Assembly (NCBI GenBank): GCA_027449025.1
Contig: DAIDMK010000032.1
Coordinates: forward strand, 1-33,779
Reading direction: 5' to 3'
Source: Lutibacter sp.
Lineage (GTDB): Bacteria; Bacteroidota; Bacteroidia; Flavobacteriales; Flavobacteriaceae
DNA: 33,779 bases
The notes under the pieces are model-generated. The model was not told where the DNA came from. It worked only from the letters and a program-made list of their open reading frames with translations, and did not search any database. This document shows positions 1-7,339 of this stretch, piece by piece. A program made the position numbers and the translations under genes. Within the stretch, counting starts at the first letter, position 1; each line of letters starts with the position of its first letter.

Positions 1-256
1 TTCAACACATTAAATATAAAAAACTATCTCTTCTTTTCCAAATATTTTATGCTTTTTTATATCGAACTCACGTTAATTAGGCAATGAGCCAATAAGCTAA
101 TTTTGAATTATGGATTTTAAATTATGCTTAAATAATTAGCAGATTGCGTCAGTTTTTGCAAAAACTTCGCAATGACGCAACAAACCTGCCAACCGAAGGT
201 GGGTAAACGATTACACGATTAAACGAAACCAACAACTAACAACTAAAAACTCATTT
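1..256. other. Gene-free window edge with degenerate repeats
   Basis: No credible reading frame is visible here. The stretch is AT-rich and low in complexity, with short near-repeated words. It contains one nested inverted repeat (144-180, listed separately) and a 17-base word, CGATTACACGATTAAAC (208-224), that returns at 33686-33702 near the other end of the window. It lies just downstream of the minus-strand ABC exporter, so any transcript end of that gene would fall here, but I see no clear hairpin followed by a T run. Confidence 0.6.
140..180 (-). repeat. Dispersed palindromic element, copy 1 (CAGATTGC...CGCAATGAC)
   Basis: Nested inverted repeat: outer arms TTGCGTCA (144-151) and TGACGCAA (173-180) enclose the perfect palindrome GTTTTTGCAAAAAC (152-165). 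On the plus strand it begins with CAGATTGC and contains CGCAATGAC, the same ends as the element at 6277-6306, but with a different palindromic centre. The two look like members of a dispersed intergenic family of REP or MITE type. No coding role is visible. Family membership is inferred from only two clear copies in the window. Confidence 0.5.
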
Positions 257-2080
257 CTAAAGTGTCTGCATTTCAACCAATTTTGTATAAACACCATTTT
301 TTGCAATAAGTTCTTCGTGATTTCCTTGTTCAATAATTTTTCCTTTTTGCAATACCACAATAATATCTGCTTTTTGGACCGTGGAAAGTCGGTGCGCAAT
401 CACTACCGATGTTCTGTTTTTCATCATTTTTTCCAATGCATCTTGCACCAAACGTTCGCTTTCTGTATCTAGGGCAGAAGTGGCTTCATCCAAAATCATA
501 ATTGGCGGATTCTTCAATACGGCACGCGCAATGCTCAACCGCTGTTTTTGTCCGCCCGACAATTTATTTCCGCTGTCGCCAATATTGGAATTGTAGTTAC
601 CTGGCATCTCCACAATAAATTCGTGGGCGTTTGCAATTTTGGCAGCATTCATAATTTCATCGTCAGTTTTATTATTGATGCCCAACAAAATATTGTTTTT
701 GATGCTGTCGTTAAACAAAATAGAATCCTGTGAAACAAGACCTTGCAAATTGCGAAGTGATTTTTTTGTAAGGTCGCGTATGTCTATGCCATCAATTTTA
801 ATGCTGCCTTTATTGACATCATAAAAACGTGTCAGTAAATTTGCAATGGTTGATTTCCCGCTGCCCGATTGCCCCACAAAAGCGACTGTTTTTCCTTTAG
901 GGATTTCCAACGAGAAATTTTTAAGCACATATTCATCTTCATATTTAAATGAAATATTTTCAAGACTGATTGCTGAATTAAAGCCTTCTTTTTCGATGGC
1001 ATCTTTCTTATCCGCCAATGGAGAAATTGTATGTAAAATTTCCAAAACGCGTTCAGCGGCGGCATCTCCTTTTTTAACGCCATACACGGCTTTTGAAATT
1101 GCTTTGGCTGGAGTTAAAATGTTGTAAGCCAATCCCATAAATACAATAAATGCGTCTGGCGCCAAGGTTTTTGAAACCAAAACCAATGAGCCACCATACC
1201 AAAGTAACACGGCAATAACACCAATTCCCAAGAATTCACTCAATGGCGAAGCCAAATTTTGCCTGTTTAATAAGGAGTTGGAGAATCTGTAAAAACGGGA
1301 AGTAGATTCCTTAAATTTTGCATTGAAATAGCCTTCGGCATTAAATCCTTTAATCACCCTTAATCCGCCTAAAGTTTCCTCTAAAATGGATAAAAAATAG
1401 CCCTGTTCTTTCTGAACTTTATCCGATTGTCTTTTTAATTTTTTTCCCACCAAAGAAATAACGAATCCAGCAATTGGAATAAAAATGAAAACAAATAATG
1501 TCAATTGCGGACTTAAGGCTAGCATCGCAAAAATGGTAAATAAAATCATTAAAGGTTCTCTTACAATCAATTCTAAAATAGATAAGAAAGAATGTTGAAT
1601 TTCCAATACATCAGTAGAAATTCTGGCAATAATATCGCCCTTTCTTTTTTCAGAAAAATAGGCCAGCGGCAAATCCACCGTTTTTTCATAGAGTTCGTTT
1701 CTAACATCTTTTAACACGCCATTGCGTAAAAAAGTGATAAAATACATCGCTAAATACCCAAAGATGTTTTTGAGCAAAAAAGTGCTTATAACAATGATAA
1801 TCATAAATAGCAAGGCCGTCATTTCACCTTGCGTATTTACTTTGATGGTAATAAAGTAATTGATGGAATTTTCTATATAATCACCAAGTTTACTAATCCC
1901 TTCAAAAGAAGGTTTTGTTGTGATGGGTTGGGCGGTTTTAAACAACACTTTTAACATCGGCATCAGCGATACAAATGCCAATGTACCAAACAAGGCATAA
2001 AAAATATTACTGATAATGTTTAAAACACCATATATTTTATACGGTTTTGCATAAACCAATATTTGTCTGAAGTACTTCAT
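257..2080 (-). CDS. ABC exporter, fused permease and ATPase (MsbA/lipid-exporter-like)
   Basis: Half-size exporter of 607 residues in the inner membrane; ATP hydrolysis drives export of a lipid or other amphipathic substrate, which the sequence does not identify. The N-terminal half (about 15-325) carries around six hydrophobic membrane segments. The C-terminal half is a nucleotide-binding domain: Walker A GQSGSGKST (403-411), signature LSGGQ (507-511), Walker B ending in DEATSALD (531-538) and the switch His at 563. All catalytic residues are present, and the length is usual for MsbA-type proteins. I chose the ATG at 2080 (MKYFRQ). The frame stays open up to 2290, but that part is basic, non-conserved in character and runs through intergenic repeats. 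It is the last gene of a minus-strand group with the sugar mutase and glycosyltransferase, which fits envelope assembly, although 277 bases of repeats separate it from the mutase. Confidence 0.9.
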   Translation of the reverse strand: MKYFRQILVYAKPYKIYGVLNIISNIFYALFGTLAFVSLMPMLKVLFKTAQPITTKPSFEGISKLGDYIENSINYFITIKVNTQGEMTALLFMIIIVISTFLLKNIFGYLAMYFITFLRNGVLKDVRNELYEKTVDLPLAYFSEKRKGDIIARISTDVLEIQHSFLSILELIVREPLMILFTIFAMLALSPQLTLFVFIFIPIAGFVISLVGKKLKRQSDKVQKEQGYFLSILEETLGGLRVIKGFNAEGYFNAKFKESTSRFYRFSNSLLNRQNLASPLSEFLGIGVIAVLLWYGGSLVLVSKTLAPDAFIVFMGLAYNILTPAKAISKAVYGVKKGDAAAERVLEILHTISPLADKKDAIEKEGFNSAISLENISFKYEDEYVLKNFSLEIPKGKTVAFVGQSGSGKSTIANLLTRFYDVNKGSIKIDGIDIRDLTKKSLRNLQGLVSQDSILFNDSIKNNILLGINNKTDDEIMNAAKIANAHEFIVEMPGNYNSNIGDSGNKLSGGQKQRLSIARAVLKNPPIMILDEATSALDTESERLVQDALEKMMKNRTSVVIAHRLSTVQKADIIVVLQKGKIIEQGNHEELIAKNGVYTKLVEMQTL

Positions 2081-2357
2081 TAATTTTTTATCGTTTTTAC
2101 TTTTAATCCTATCCCCAGCCTTTCGTACTAAAAACAGGACAGGCTTTTCCAAAGGAAAGGGGGCTTGATTTGGGTTTATTATGTGTTTTACTGCAAAAAA
2201 GTTTAACTTTTTTTCAACGCACCATCTGGCCCTATCGCTAAAAATGTTCACTGAACATTTTCTTAACTGCCAACGCGCCTGCTGGCCCATTCGCTAAAAA
2301 TGTTCACTGAACATTTTCTTAACGCTCTGTCCCCCTTCGGGGGATAGGGGGCTTTTT
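2081..2357. repeat. Repeat-rich spacer between exporter and sugar mutase
   Basis: This 277-base spacer is made largely of repeated modules: a GC-rich stretch with CTTTCC/GGAAAG arms (about 2142-2165), two copies of a 42-base unit (2226-2267 and 2282-2323, listed separately), and a CCCCC-TTC-GGGGG hairpin (2332-2344) followed by AGGGGGC. The last module resembles the C-rich word that forms the 3' end of the SDR gene near 7180. The exporter frame stays open through part of this region, but only by chance. A transcript crossing from the mutase into the exporter gene would carry several hairpins. Confidence 0.6.
2226..2323. repeat. Two 42-bp direct repeats, each holding a perfect palindrome
   Basis: Copies at 2226-2267 and 2282-2323 match except for two bases near the start (CTGGCCC then TA or AT). 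Each contains a perfect inverted repeat, arms AAAATGTTCA and TGAACATTTT around a single C, at 2241-2261 and 2297-2317. The period is 56 bases. The second copy runs straight into the CCCCC-TTC-GGGGG hairpin. The arrangement looks like two neighbouring copies of a palindromic intergenic element; a paired operator for a dimeric regulator is a weaker alternative. Confidence 0.75.
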
Positions 2358-4073
2358 TTAACCCAATTTCATTTCTGCAATAATACGCTGAATTTTGGCA
2401 TCAAGTTTTGCTTCTGTTATTTTTGCGTTTTCAACAGTGTCCAATTTCTCTTTCACGCTAAAATAGAATTTTATTTTAGGCTCTGTTCCACTAGGCCTTG
2501 CAGCAACTTTTGTGCCGTCTTCCGTATGATAAATCAATACATTTGATTTTGGTGTGTCGATACTTTCAATCTTTCCGGTTGTTATATTTTTTCTTGTTGA
2601 AGCTTCATAATCAAAAAGATAAGTTACTTTTGAGCCGTCTATTTCAGTAAATGGATTTTCGCGTAACGCAACCATCATTTGTTTAATCTGGTCGGCACCA
2701 TCCATTCCTTTTTTAACAATAGCGATTAAATGCTCCTTGTAAAAATGATTATCGATATAAATTTGCAACAATTCTTGGTACATTGAACTTCCGTTAAATT
2801 TAGCATTTGCAGCAATTTCACAGGCTAATAGGGTGGCGGTTACCGCATCTTTGTCGCGTACAAAATCACCAATCATATAGCCGAAACTTTCCTCACCACC
2901 GCCAATAAAATCCTGTTTACCTTCAGCATCACGAACCATTTTGGCAATCCATTTAAAACCGGTGAGTCCAATCTTGGTTTCAACGCCATATTTGGCAGCA
3001 ATTTCATTCACCAAATTGGTAGAAACAATGGTAGAGCAAACAAACTGTTTGCCGTTTAATTTACCGGCTTTTTTCCACTTTCTGATTAAAAAATCGGTCA
3101 TCAAACACATAGTTTGGTTTCCGTTTAACAAAGTCATTTTTCCGTCCAGATTTCTCACTGCAATTCCCAATCGGTCACAATCGGGATCTGTTCCTATCAC
3201 GATATCTGCTTGGATTTTTTCAGCCAAATCGGTAGCCATTTTTAAGGCATCTGGTTCTTCTGGATTTGGAGATTTAACAGTTGGAAAATCGCCGTTTGGC
3301 ACGCGTTGTTCTTCAACAATATGAACATCGGTGTATCCGGCTTTCTCAAAGGCCTGAGGCATCGCGGTAATGGAAGTTCCGTGCAAAGAAGTGAAAACAA
3401 TTTTCAGGTTTTCTTTGCCTTTTGTGTTGAAGGTGCCATTGCTAACAGAAGTATTTATAAAAGCTTCATCAATTTTTTTGCCTATATATTCAATTAAATT
3501 TTCATTGGCTTTAAAGTTGATTTGTGAGAAATCTAATTTATTTACTTCACCAATTATTTCTTTGTCCTGAGGAGGTACAATTTGTGCGCCATCATTCCAA
3601 TATACTTTATAGCCGTTGTATTCTGGTGGGTTGTGCGATGCGGTCAGTACAATCCCTGCGTCGCATCCCAAATATCTAACGGCATACGACAGTTCTGGGG
3701 TCGGTCTTAAATCTTCAAATAAATACACTTTAATATTGTTTGCTGAAAAAACATCAGCCACAATTTTGGCAAATAATTTGCTGTTATGTCGGCAATCAAA
3801 AGCAATTACTGCTTTCAAGGATTTATTTGGAGAAGTTTTTTTAAGATAATTCGCCAATCCCTGTGTTGCTTTTCCAAGCGTGTATTTGTTGATTCTATTT
3901 GTTCCTGCGCCCATAATACCGCGCATTCCGCCAGTTCCAAATTCTAAATCCTGATAAAAATGCTCTGTCAATTGCATCGGATTACCGGCAATGAGTTTAT
4001 GAACTTCCTCTTTTGTTTTTGTATCAAAGGTATCTGTTAGCCAAAGGTTGGCTTTATTTAAGATTGTAGTCAT
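2358..4073 (-). CDS. Phospho-sugar mutase (phosphoglucomutase/phosphomannomutase family)
   Basis: Cytosolic alpha-D-phosphohexomutase of 571 residues that interconverts the 1- and 6-phosphates of glucose or mannose, feeding nucleotide-sugar synthesis. All four family motifs are present: the catalytic phosphoserine loop TASHNP (144-149), the metal loop DPDCDR (296-301), the sugar-binding GGGEESFGY (391-399) and the phosphate-binding RPSGTEPK (526-533). The length suits the long PgcA-type subgroup. Glucose and mannose specificity cannot be separated from sequence alone. Start: ATG at 4073, behind a TATTTTTG box (4101-4094 on this strand). The upstream gene is a glycosyltransferase ending 39 bases away, so the mutase could be read from its own promoter or with that gene. 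Sugar supply for envelope glycans is the natural inference. Confidence 0.93.
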   Translation of the reverse strand: MTTILNKANLWLTDTFDTKTKEEVHKLIAGNPMQLTEHFYQDLEFGTGGMRGIMGAGTNRINKYTLGKATQGLANYLKKTSPNKSLKAVIAFDCRHNSKLFAKIVADVFSANNIKVYLFEDLRPTPELSYAVRYLGCDAGIVLTASHNPPEYNGYKVYWNDGAQIVPPQDKEIIGEVNKLDFSQINFKANENLIEYIGKKIDEAFINTSVSNGTFNTKGKENLKIVFTSLHGTSITAMPQAFEKAGYTDVHIVEEQRVPNGDFPTVKSPNPEEPDALKMATDLAEKIQADIVIGTDPDCDRLGIAVRNLDGKMTLLNGNQTMCLMTDFLIRKWKKAGKLNGKQFVCSTIVSTNLVNEIAAKYGVETKIGLTGFKWIAKMVRDAEGKQDFIGGGEESFGYMIGDFVRDKDAVTATLLACEIAANAKFNGSSMYQELLQIYIDNHFYKEHLIAIVKKGMDGADQIKQMMVALRENPFTEIDGSKVTYLFDYEASTRKNITTGKIESIDTPKSNVLIYHTEDGTKVAARPSGTEPKIKFYFSVKEKLDTVENAKITEAKLDAKIQRIIAEMKLG

Positions 4074-4093
4074 GTTGTACGAATTTATTAGTG

Positions 4094-4101
4094 CAAAAAT
4101 A
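4094..4101 (-). promoter_or_regulatory. Candidate -7 box (TATTTTTG) for the sugar mutase gene
   Basis: Exact match to TAnnTTTG on the minus strand, 20 bases before the mutase ATG and inside the short gap after the glycosyltransferase stop. No good TTTG -33 element is seen at the usual distance, and such boxes arise by chance in AT-rich DNA, so this is tentative. Confidence 0.35.
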
Positions 4102-4112
4102 GTTGAAATATG

Positions 4113-5069
4113 TTAAAAAGGTTGGTTGTTGATTTTATCAGAAATTGTATAACGTTTGGTGTCAGATTTTGTACGTAAAATAATTTCGCCTAAAAATCCG
4201 CCCAAAAATAGTTGTGTTCCAGTAATCATGGCAGTTAAAGCCAAATAAAATTGGGGTCGCTCTGTAATTAACCGACCTGTGGGATTAAAAAATAGTTTGT
4301 CAATACCCAAGTAAAGCGCAAAACAAAATCCGATAAAAAAGGTAAGCGTTCCCAGCAACCCAAACAAATGCATAGGTCTTTTGCCGAATTTTGATAAAAA
4401 CCAAATGGTAATCAAGTCCAGAAATCCATTGATAAAACGCTCCATGCCAAATTTAGTGACGCCATATTTTCTGGCTTGGTGTGCCACCACTTTTTCGGTA
4501 ATTTTATTAAATCCCGCATTTTTGGCTAGTACAGGAATATAACGGTGCATTTCTCCGTTCACATCAATGCTTTTCACCACTTCATTTTTGTAGGCTTTCA
4601 ATCCGCAATTAAAATCGTGCAACTTTACGCCTGAAGTTTTTCTGGCAGCTGCATTGAATAATTTTGAAGGAATATTTTTTCTGATTTTTGAGTCGAAGCG
4701 CTTTTTTTTCCAGCCCGAAACCAAATCAAAATTTTCGTTTTTTATTAAATTGTACAATTCCGGAATTTCGTCCGGACTGTCTTGTAAATCGGCATCCATC
4801 GTAATCACAACGTCACCGGTAACTTCTTTAAATCCGGCATTTAAGGCCTGGGATTTACCATAGTTTTTTTGAAAACGAAGGCCTTTTACATTTGTATTTT
4901 TTACGGACAATGATTTAATAACCTTCCAGGAATCATCGGTGCTGCCGTCATCTATAAAAAGCAATTCATAAGAATAACGATTGGATTGCATGACTTTTAC
5001 AATCCAATCGTGTAATTCATTTAAGGATTCATCTTCATTAAGAAGAGGAATAACTATGGATATATCCAT
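4113..5069 (-). CDS. Family 2 glycosyltransferase with two C-terminal membrane helices (DPM1/GtrB-like)
   Basis: Inner-membrane glycosyltransferase of 318 residues. The N-terminal GT-A domain begins with ISIVIPLLNE and holds FIDDGSTDD (38-46) and the metal-binding DADLQD (92-97). The C-terminus has two hydrophobic segments (about 235-260 and 275-300). This layout matches enzymes that move a sugar from a nucleotide donor onto undecaprenyl or dolichyl phosphate (ArnC, GtrB and DPM1 relatives). The donor sugar cannot be told from the sequence. It is followed 39 bases later by the phospho-sugar mutase and preceded 17 bases upstream by the DUF4199 gene, so the three probably form a transcription unit making a lipid-linked sugar. 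Start: ATG at 5069. Confidence 0.9.
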   Translation of the reverse strand: MDISIVIPLLNEDESLNELHDWIVKVMQSNRYSYELLFIDDGSTDDSWKVIKSLSVKNTNVKGLRFQKNYGKSQALNAGFKEVTGDVVITMDADLQDSPDEIPELYNLIKNENFDLVSGWKKKRFDSKIRKNIPSKLFNAAARKTSGVKLHDFNCGLKAYKNEVVKSIDVNGEMHRYIPVLAKNAGFNKITEKVVAHQARKYGVTKFGMERFINGFLDLITIWFLSKFGKRPMHLFGLLGTLTFFIGFCFALYLGIDKLFFNPTGRLITERPQFYLALTAMITGTQLFLGGFLGEIILRTKSDTKRYTISDKINNQPF

Positions 5070-5086
5070 TTAAAGTTTTATTTTTA

Positions 5087-5623
5087 TTATATACTGGTGA
5101 TTTCTTCGTCAGTTTTTTTCATAATCAATCCGCCAATTAAAGAAATAATAAAGCCTAGAAACAGGCTTCCAATAAGGATAATCGCTGAATTAATCATAGG
5201 TCCAGACATTTTTTTGCCCATTTCCAAGGCGGCTTCAAGCTGTTCGTCGGAAAAATTTGGGTACATTTCCATTGTTTTTTGTTGTTGCACCTCAAGCATT
5301 CGAGCAAAATATTCAGGCTCTATAAAAGTGACGAAAATTAAATTATAAACAAGGAGTACCATTCCAGAGATGAGCGCAATACCCAATCCTGTTTTCAGGG
5401 CTTCGGACAAAGATAAAAATCCACCGTTTAAATCCTTAATTTTTTTAATGCCTGTAATAATTGCAACAACTGTTATTAAAGTGCTGAATACACCTACAGA
5501 CCAATGAGGTTCGTACGTTTTTCCCATTGCATATAATGCAACACTGATTAAAATAGAGGCAAATCCTAACAATAAGCCATAGTTTAACATGATTTGTTTT
5601 GGTGTGATTTCTTGGTTTTCCAT
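5087..5623 (-). CDS. DUF4199 family membrane protein
   Basis: Small integral membrane protein of 178 residues with about four hydrophobic segments (roughly 12-30, 40-58, 78-100 and 145-168). The loop between the third and fourth is charged and Met/Gln-rich (about 112-135). The pattern and size fit the DUF4199 family, which is common in Bacteroidota and has no known function. The gene lies directly upstream of the glycosyltransferase with 17 bases between them, so joint transcription is likely, and a supporting role in that membrane step is possible but unproven. Start: ATG at 5623, with a TATATTTG box (5656-5649) 25 bases upstream. Confidence 0.8.
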   Translation of the reverse strand: MENQEITPKQIMLNYGLLLGFASILISVALYAMGKTYEPHWSVGVFSTLITVVAIITGIKKIKDLNGGFLSLSEALKTGLGIALISGMVLLVYNLIFVTFIEPEYFARMLEVQQQKTMEMYPNFSDEQLEAALEMGKKMSGPMINSAIILIGSLFLGFIISLIGGLIMKKTDEEITSI

Positions 5624-5648
5624 AATAATTGATTGATTTTTGGTTGAA

Positions 5649-5656
5649 CAAATATA
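5649..5656 (-). promoter_or_regulatory. Candidate -7 box (TATATTTG) for the DUF4199-glycosyltransferase unit
   Basis: Exact TAnnTTTG match on the minus strand, 25 bases before the DUF4199 ATG. This is a plausible start of the unit, as nothing lies on this strand for a long way upstream. The -33 region is AT-rich without a clear TTTG. Confidence 0.45.
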
Positions 5657-5790
5657 CTAAATACCTTATTACTATTAATGGTTAAATGTTAACAATAATG
5701 GTTATTTTTTACTAAGTTATTAGTAAACACATATTTAGATTTGATACACTAAAAATAGCAAAAAATAGTGGTAAAATTAAAAAATGATTG

Positions 5791-5798
5791 TAAATTTG
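5791..5798 (+). promoter_or_regulatory. Candidate -7 box (TAAATTTG) for the SRP RNA
   Basis: Exact TAnnTTTG match ending 5 bases before the first paired base of the SRP RNA (5804). That is the spacing expected for transcription to start at the RNA's 5' end. No clear TTTG is seen 19-20 bases upstream. Confidence 0.55.
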
Positions 5799-5803
5799 CC
5801 GCT

Positions 5804-5899
5804 GGGCAAGTCCTACACAACCAGCTCCCTTTGAATCCTCCAGGGCGGGAACGCAGCAAAGGTATTGGGTTGTAGCGGTGTGATGTAGGTCGCTTGCCC
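5804..5899 (+). ncRNA. ffs: Signal recognition particle RNA, small bacterial type (4.5S)
   Basis: The 5' end GGGCAAG (5804-5810) pairs perfectly with CTTGCCC (5893-5899), closing a long rod about 96 nt in length. The apex has the signature Ffh-binding domain: CAGG (5841-5844) opposite AGCA (5855-5858), joined by a GCG/CGC stem capped with the tetraloop GGAA (5848-5851). CCTTTG and CAAAGG flank this domain and pair with each other. The order CAGG-NNN-GGAA-NNN-AGCA is that of E. coli 4.5S RNA. The RNA acts with Ffh to bring nascent membrane proteins to FtsY, whose gene is also in this window (30206-31159). A TAAATTTG box precedes it and a T-rich run follows. Confidence 0.95.
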
Positions 5900-5914
5900 T
5901 TTTTCTTTTTTCTC
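5897..5914 (+). terminator. T-rich end of the SRP RNA transcript
   Basis: The closing helix of the SRP RNA is followed directly by TTTTTCTTTTTTCT, so the RNA's own rod can serve as the terminator hairpin. Confidence 0.55.
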
Positions 5915-6367
5915 CTATCCTAAATCCTTTCCTAAGGAAATGACTTTTTAATCTCGATAATTTACTTACTTTTGATATTTTATTAAAGGTTTTAATTTTT
6001 GGCTGAATGCTGATTGGGATTGTATTTTTTGTATTCTATGATTAAAAGAAAGTAAAAAACTAAAAAAATCAATTCAAACGAAATTTGTATTTAACCGCAA
6101 GGATACGCAAGGAAAAAAACGCAAAGGGCACAATTTTGTTTTGGTTTACATTTGATTACGTCATTTTCAAAACCGTAAATCAAAAAATTAGTCATCCTGA
6201 GCGGAGATGAAGGGCGTAATTCAATTTGCGTTAGGGATAGCAGCGGAAATCCTGGCATTGCGAGTAATATGTTCAACAGATTGCCACGCTCCGCTCGCAA
6301 TGACAGATTGAAGTGTATAGCCCGACCCTTGTGGTAACGCCCAATTATTTAATATTTTAATTTTTCA
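5900..6367. other. Spacer with dispersed repeats, no gene seen
   Basis: No credible coding sequence. After the T-rich end of the SRP RNA the stretch is plain AT-rich DNA up to about 6090. Then come a degenerate tract of the form GCAAGGAnnCGCAAGG (6092-6128), a GTCATCCTGAGCGG word (6191-6204), and the palindromic element at 6277-6306. A 69-residue minus-strand frame (6091-6300) crosses these repeats but reads like translated repeat, not a protein. The promoter of the SDR gene should lie in the last 60 bases, but no TAnnTTTG box is obvious there. Confidence 0.6.
6277..6306 (-). repeat. Dispersed palindromic element, copy 2 (CAGATTGC...CGCAATGAC)
   Basis: Plus-strand ends CAGATTGC and CGCAATGACAG match those of the element at 140-180. 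The centre here is GC-rich (CACGCTCCGCT) instead of the A/T-rich palindrome of copy 1. The neighbouring words GTCATCCTGAGCGG (6191) and GGCATTGCGAG (6254-6264) look like further decayed parts of the same class of intergenic repeat. Confidence 0.55.
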
Positions 6368-7204
6368 ATGAGCAATAAAGTCGTTTTAATTACCGGAGGA
6401 TCATCAGGAATAGGGAAATCTGTAGGTGAATTTTTAATACAAAAAGGTTTCATCGTTTATGGAACAAGCAGAAATCCGGATAAAATAAGGAACCATCCGT
6501 TTCAATTAATTGGATTGGACGTTAATAATAAGCAATCAATTCTAAAAGCTGTTGATGAAATAATTGCCAAGGAAGGTCAAATTGATATTTTAATTAATAA
6601 CGCCGGAATGGGGATTACAGGCGCTATTGAAGAAACGCCGACCGATGAAATGCGGAAAGTTTTTGAAACCAATTTTTTTGGTGCCATAGAAATGATGAAA
6701 GCCGTTTTGCCCCAAATGCGCAAACAACAAAGTGGGTTGATTATCAATGTGACATCTATTGCGGCTTATATGGGATTGCCGTTTAGGGGAATTTATTCGG
6801 CAACAAAAGGTGCTTTGGAAATTGTGACGGAAGCGATTCGGATGGAAGTTAAATGTTTTGGCATTGAAGTGTGCAACGTGGCGCCGGGAGATTTTGCAAC
6901 AAATATTGCTTCGGGTAGGTACCATACGCCAGTTTTTGAAGACTCTCCTTACAAAGAAAATTATCAGAAAAATCTGGATTTAATGGATAGCCACGTCGAT
7001 AGCGGAAGCAATCCAATTGAAATGGCAGAAGCTATTTTTAAGATTATTAATTCGCAAAAACCCAAAATTCATTATAAAGTAGGCGATTTTATGCAGAAAT
7101 TTTCGATTTTACTGAAAAGAATTTTACCGGATAAAGTTTATGAAAAGTTATTGATGAAGCATTACAAAATGAAAAGCCCCTTAAGCCCCGGCCGGGGAAT
7201 TTAA
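6368..7204 (+). CDS. Short-chain dehydrogenase/reductase (SDR) oxidoreductase
   Basis: Classical SDR of 278 residues, NAD(P)-dependent and probably cytosolic; the substrate is unknown. Seen: cofactor loop TGGSSGIG (9-16), NNAG (77-80), and the catalytic Ser at about 130, Tyr143 and Lys147 (YSATK). The sequence KVVLITGGSSGIGKSVGEFL and the body length match NADP-type reductases that are often annotated only as SDR. The last dozen residues (MKSPLSPGRGI) are encoded by a C/G-rich word resembling the repeats near 2330 and 2150. The natural C-terminus was probably near residue 267, and the tail was likely gained when a repeat was inserted over the stop. It is followed by the aldolase gene 136 bases later, which has its own promoter box. 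Confidence 0.9.
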   Translation: MSNKVVLITGGSSGIGKSVGEFLIQKGFIVYGTSRNPDKIRNHPFQLIGLDVNNKQSILKAVDEIIAKEGQIDILINNAGMGITGAIEETPTDEMRKVFETNFFGAIEMMKAVLPQMRKQQSGLIINVTSIAAYMGLPFRGIYSATKGALEIVTEAIRMEVKCFGIEVCNVAPGDFATNIASGRYHTPVFEDSPYKENYQKNLDLMDSHVDSGSNPIEMAEAIFKIINSQKPKIHYKVGDFMQKFSILLKRILPDKVYEKLLMKHYKMKSPLSPGRGI

Positions 7205-7305
7205 AGTTGAAAAGCAGAGAGTTGGGATGGCTTGAGAGCCGTTCATGCAAATGAGAATTAATGATTAAACGATGCAACATTTTAAAAAATCAACAATTAA
7301 AATCC

Positions 7306-7313
7306 TATCTTTG
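7306..7313 (+). promoter_or_regulatory. Candidate -7 box (TATCTTTG) for the aldolase gene
   Basis: Exact TAnnTTTG match 27 bases before the aldolase ATG. TTTA (7281-7284) sits 21 bases upstream and could be a weak -33 element. The position and the fit make this one of the better promoter candidates in the window. Confidence 0.55.
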
Positions 7314-7339
7314 CACCATAAAATATAACCAACATTATT

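Noticed and set aside
2081-2290. N-terminal extension of the ABC exporter frame by about 70 residues
   Set aside because: It runs through intergenic repeats and is rich in basic residues without family character. The standard exporter N-terminus begins at the ATG at 2080.
5087-5623. The DUF4199-glycosyltransferase-mutase group as a new system
   Set aside because: The gene types and order look like an ordinary conserved envelope-sugar group of flavobacteria, and nothing in the sequence indicates a new function.
6091-6300. 69-residue minus-strand frame in the spacer after the SRP RNA
   Set aside because: It is translated repeat sequence (GCAAGG tract and palindromic element), has no family pattern, and has no promoter or neighbour to support it.
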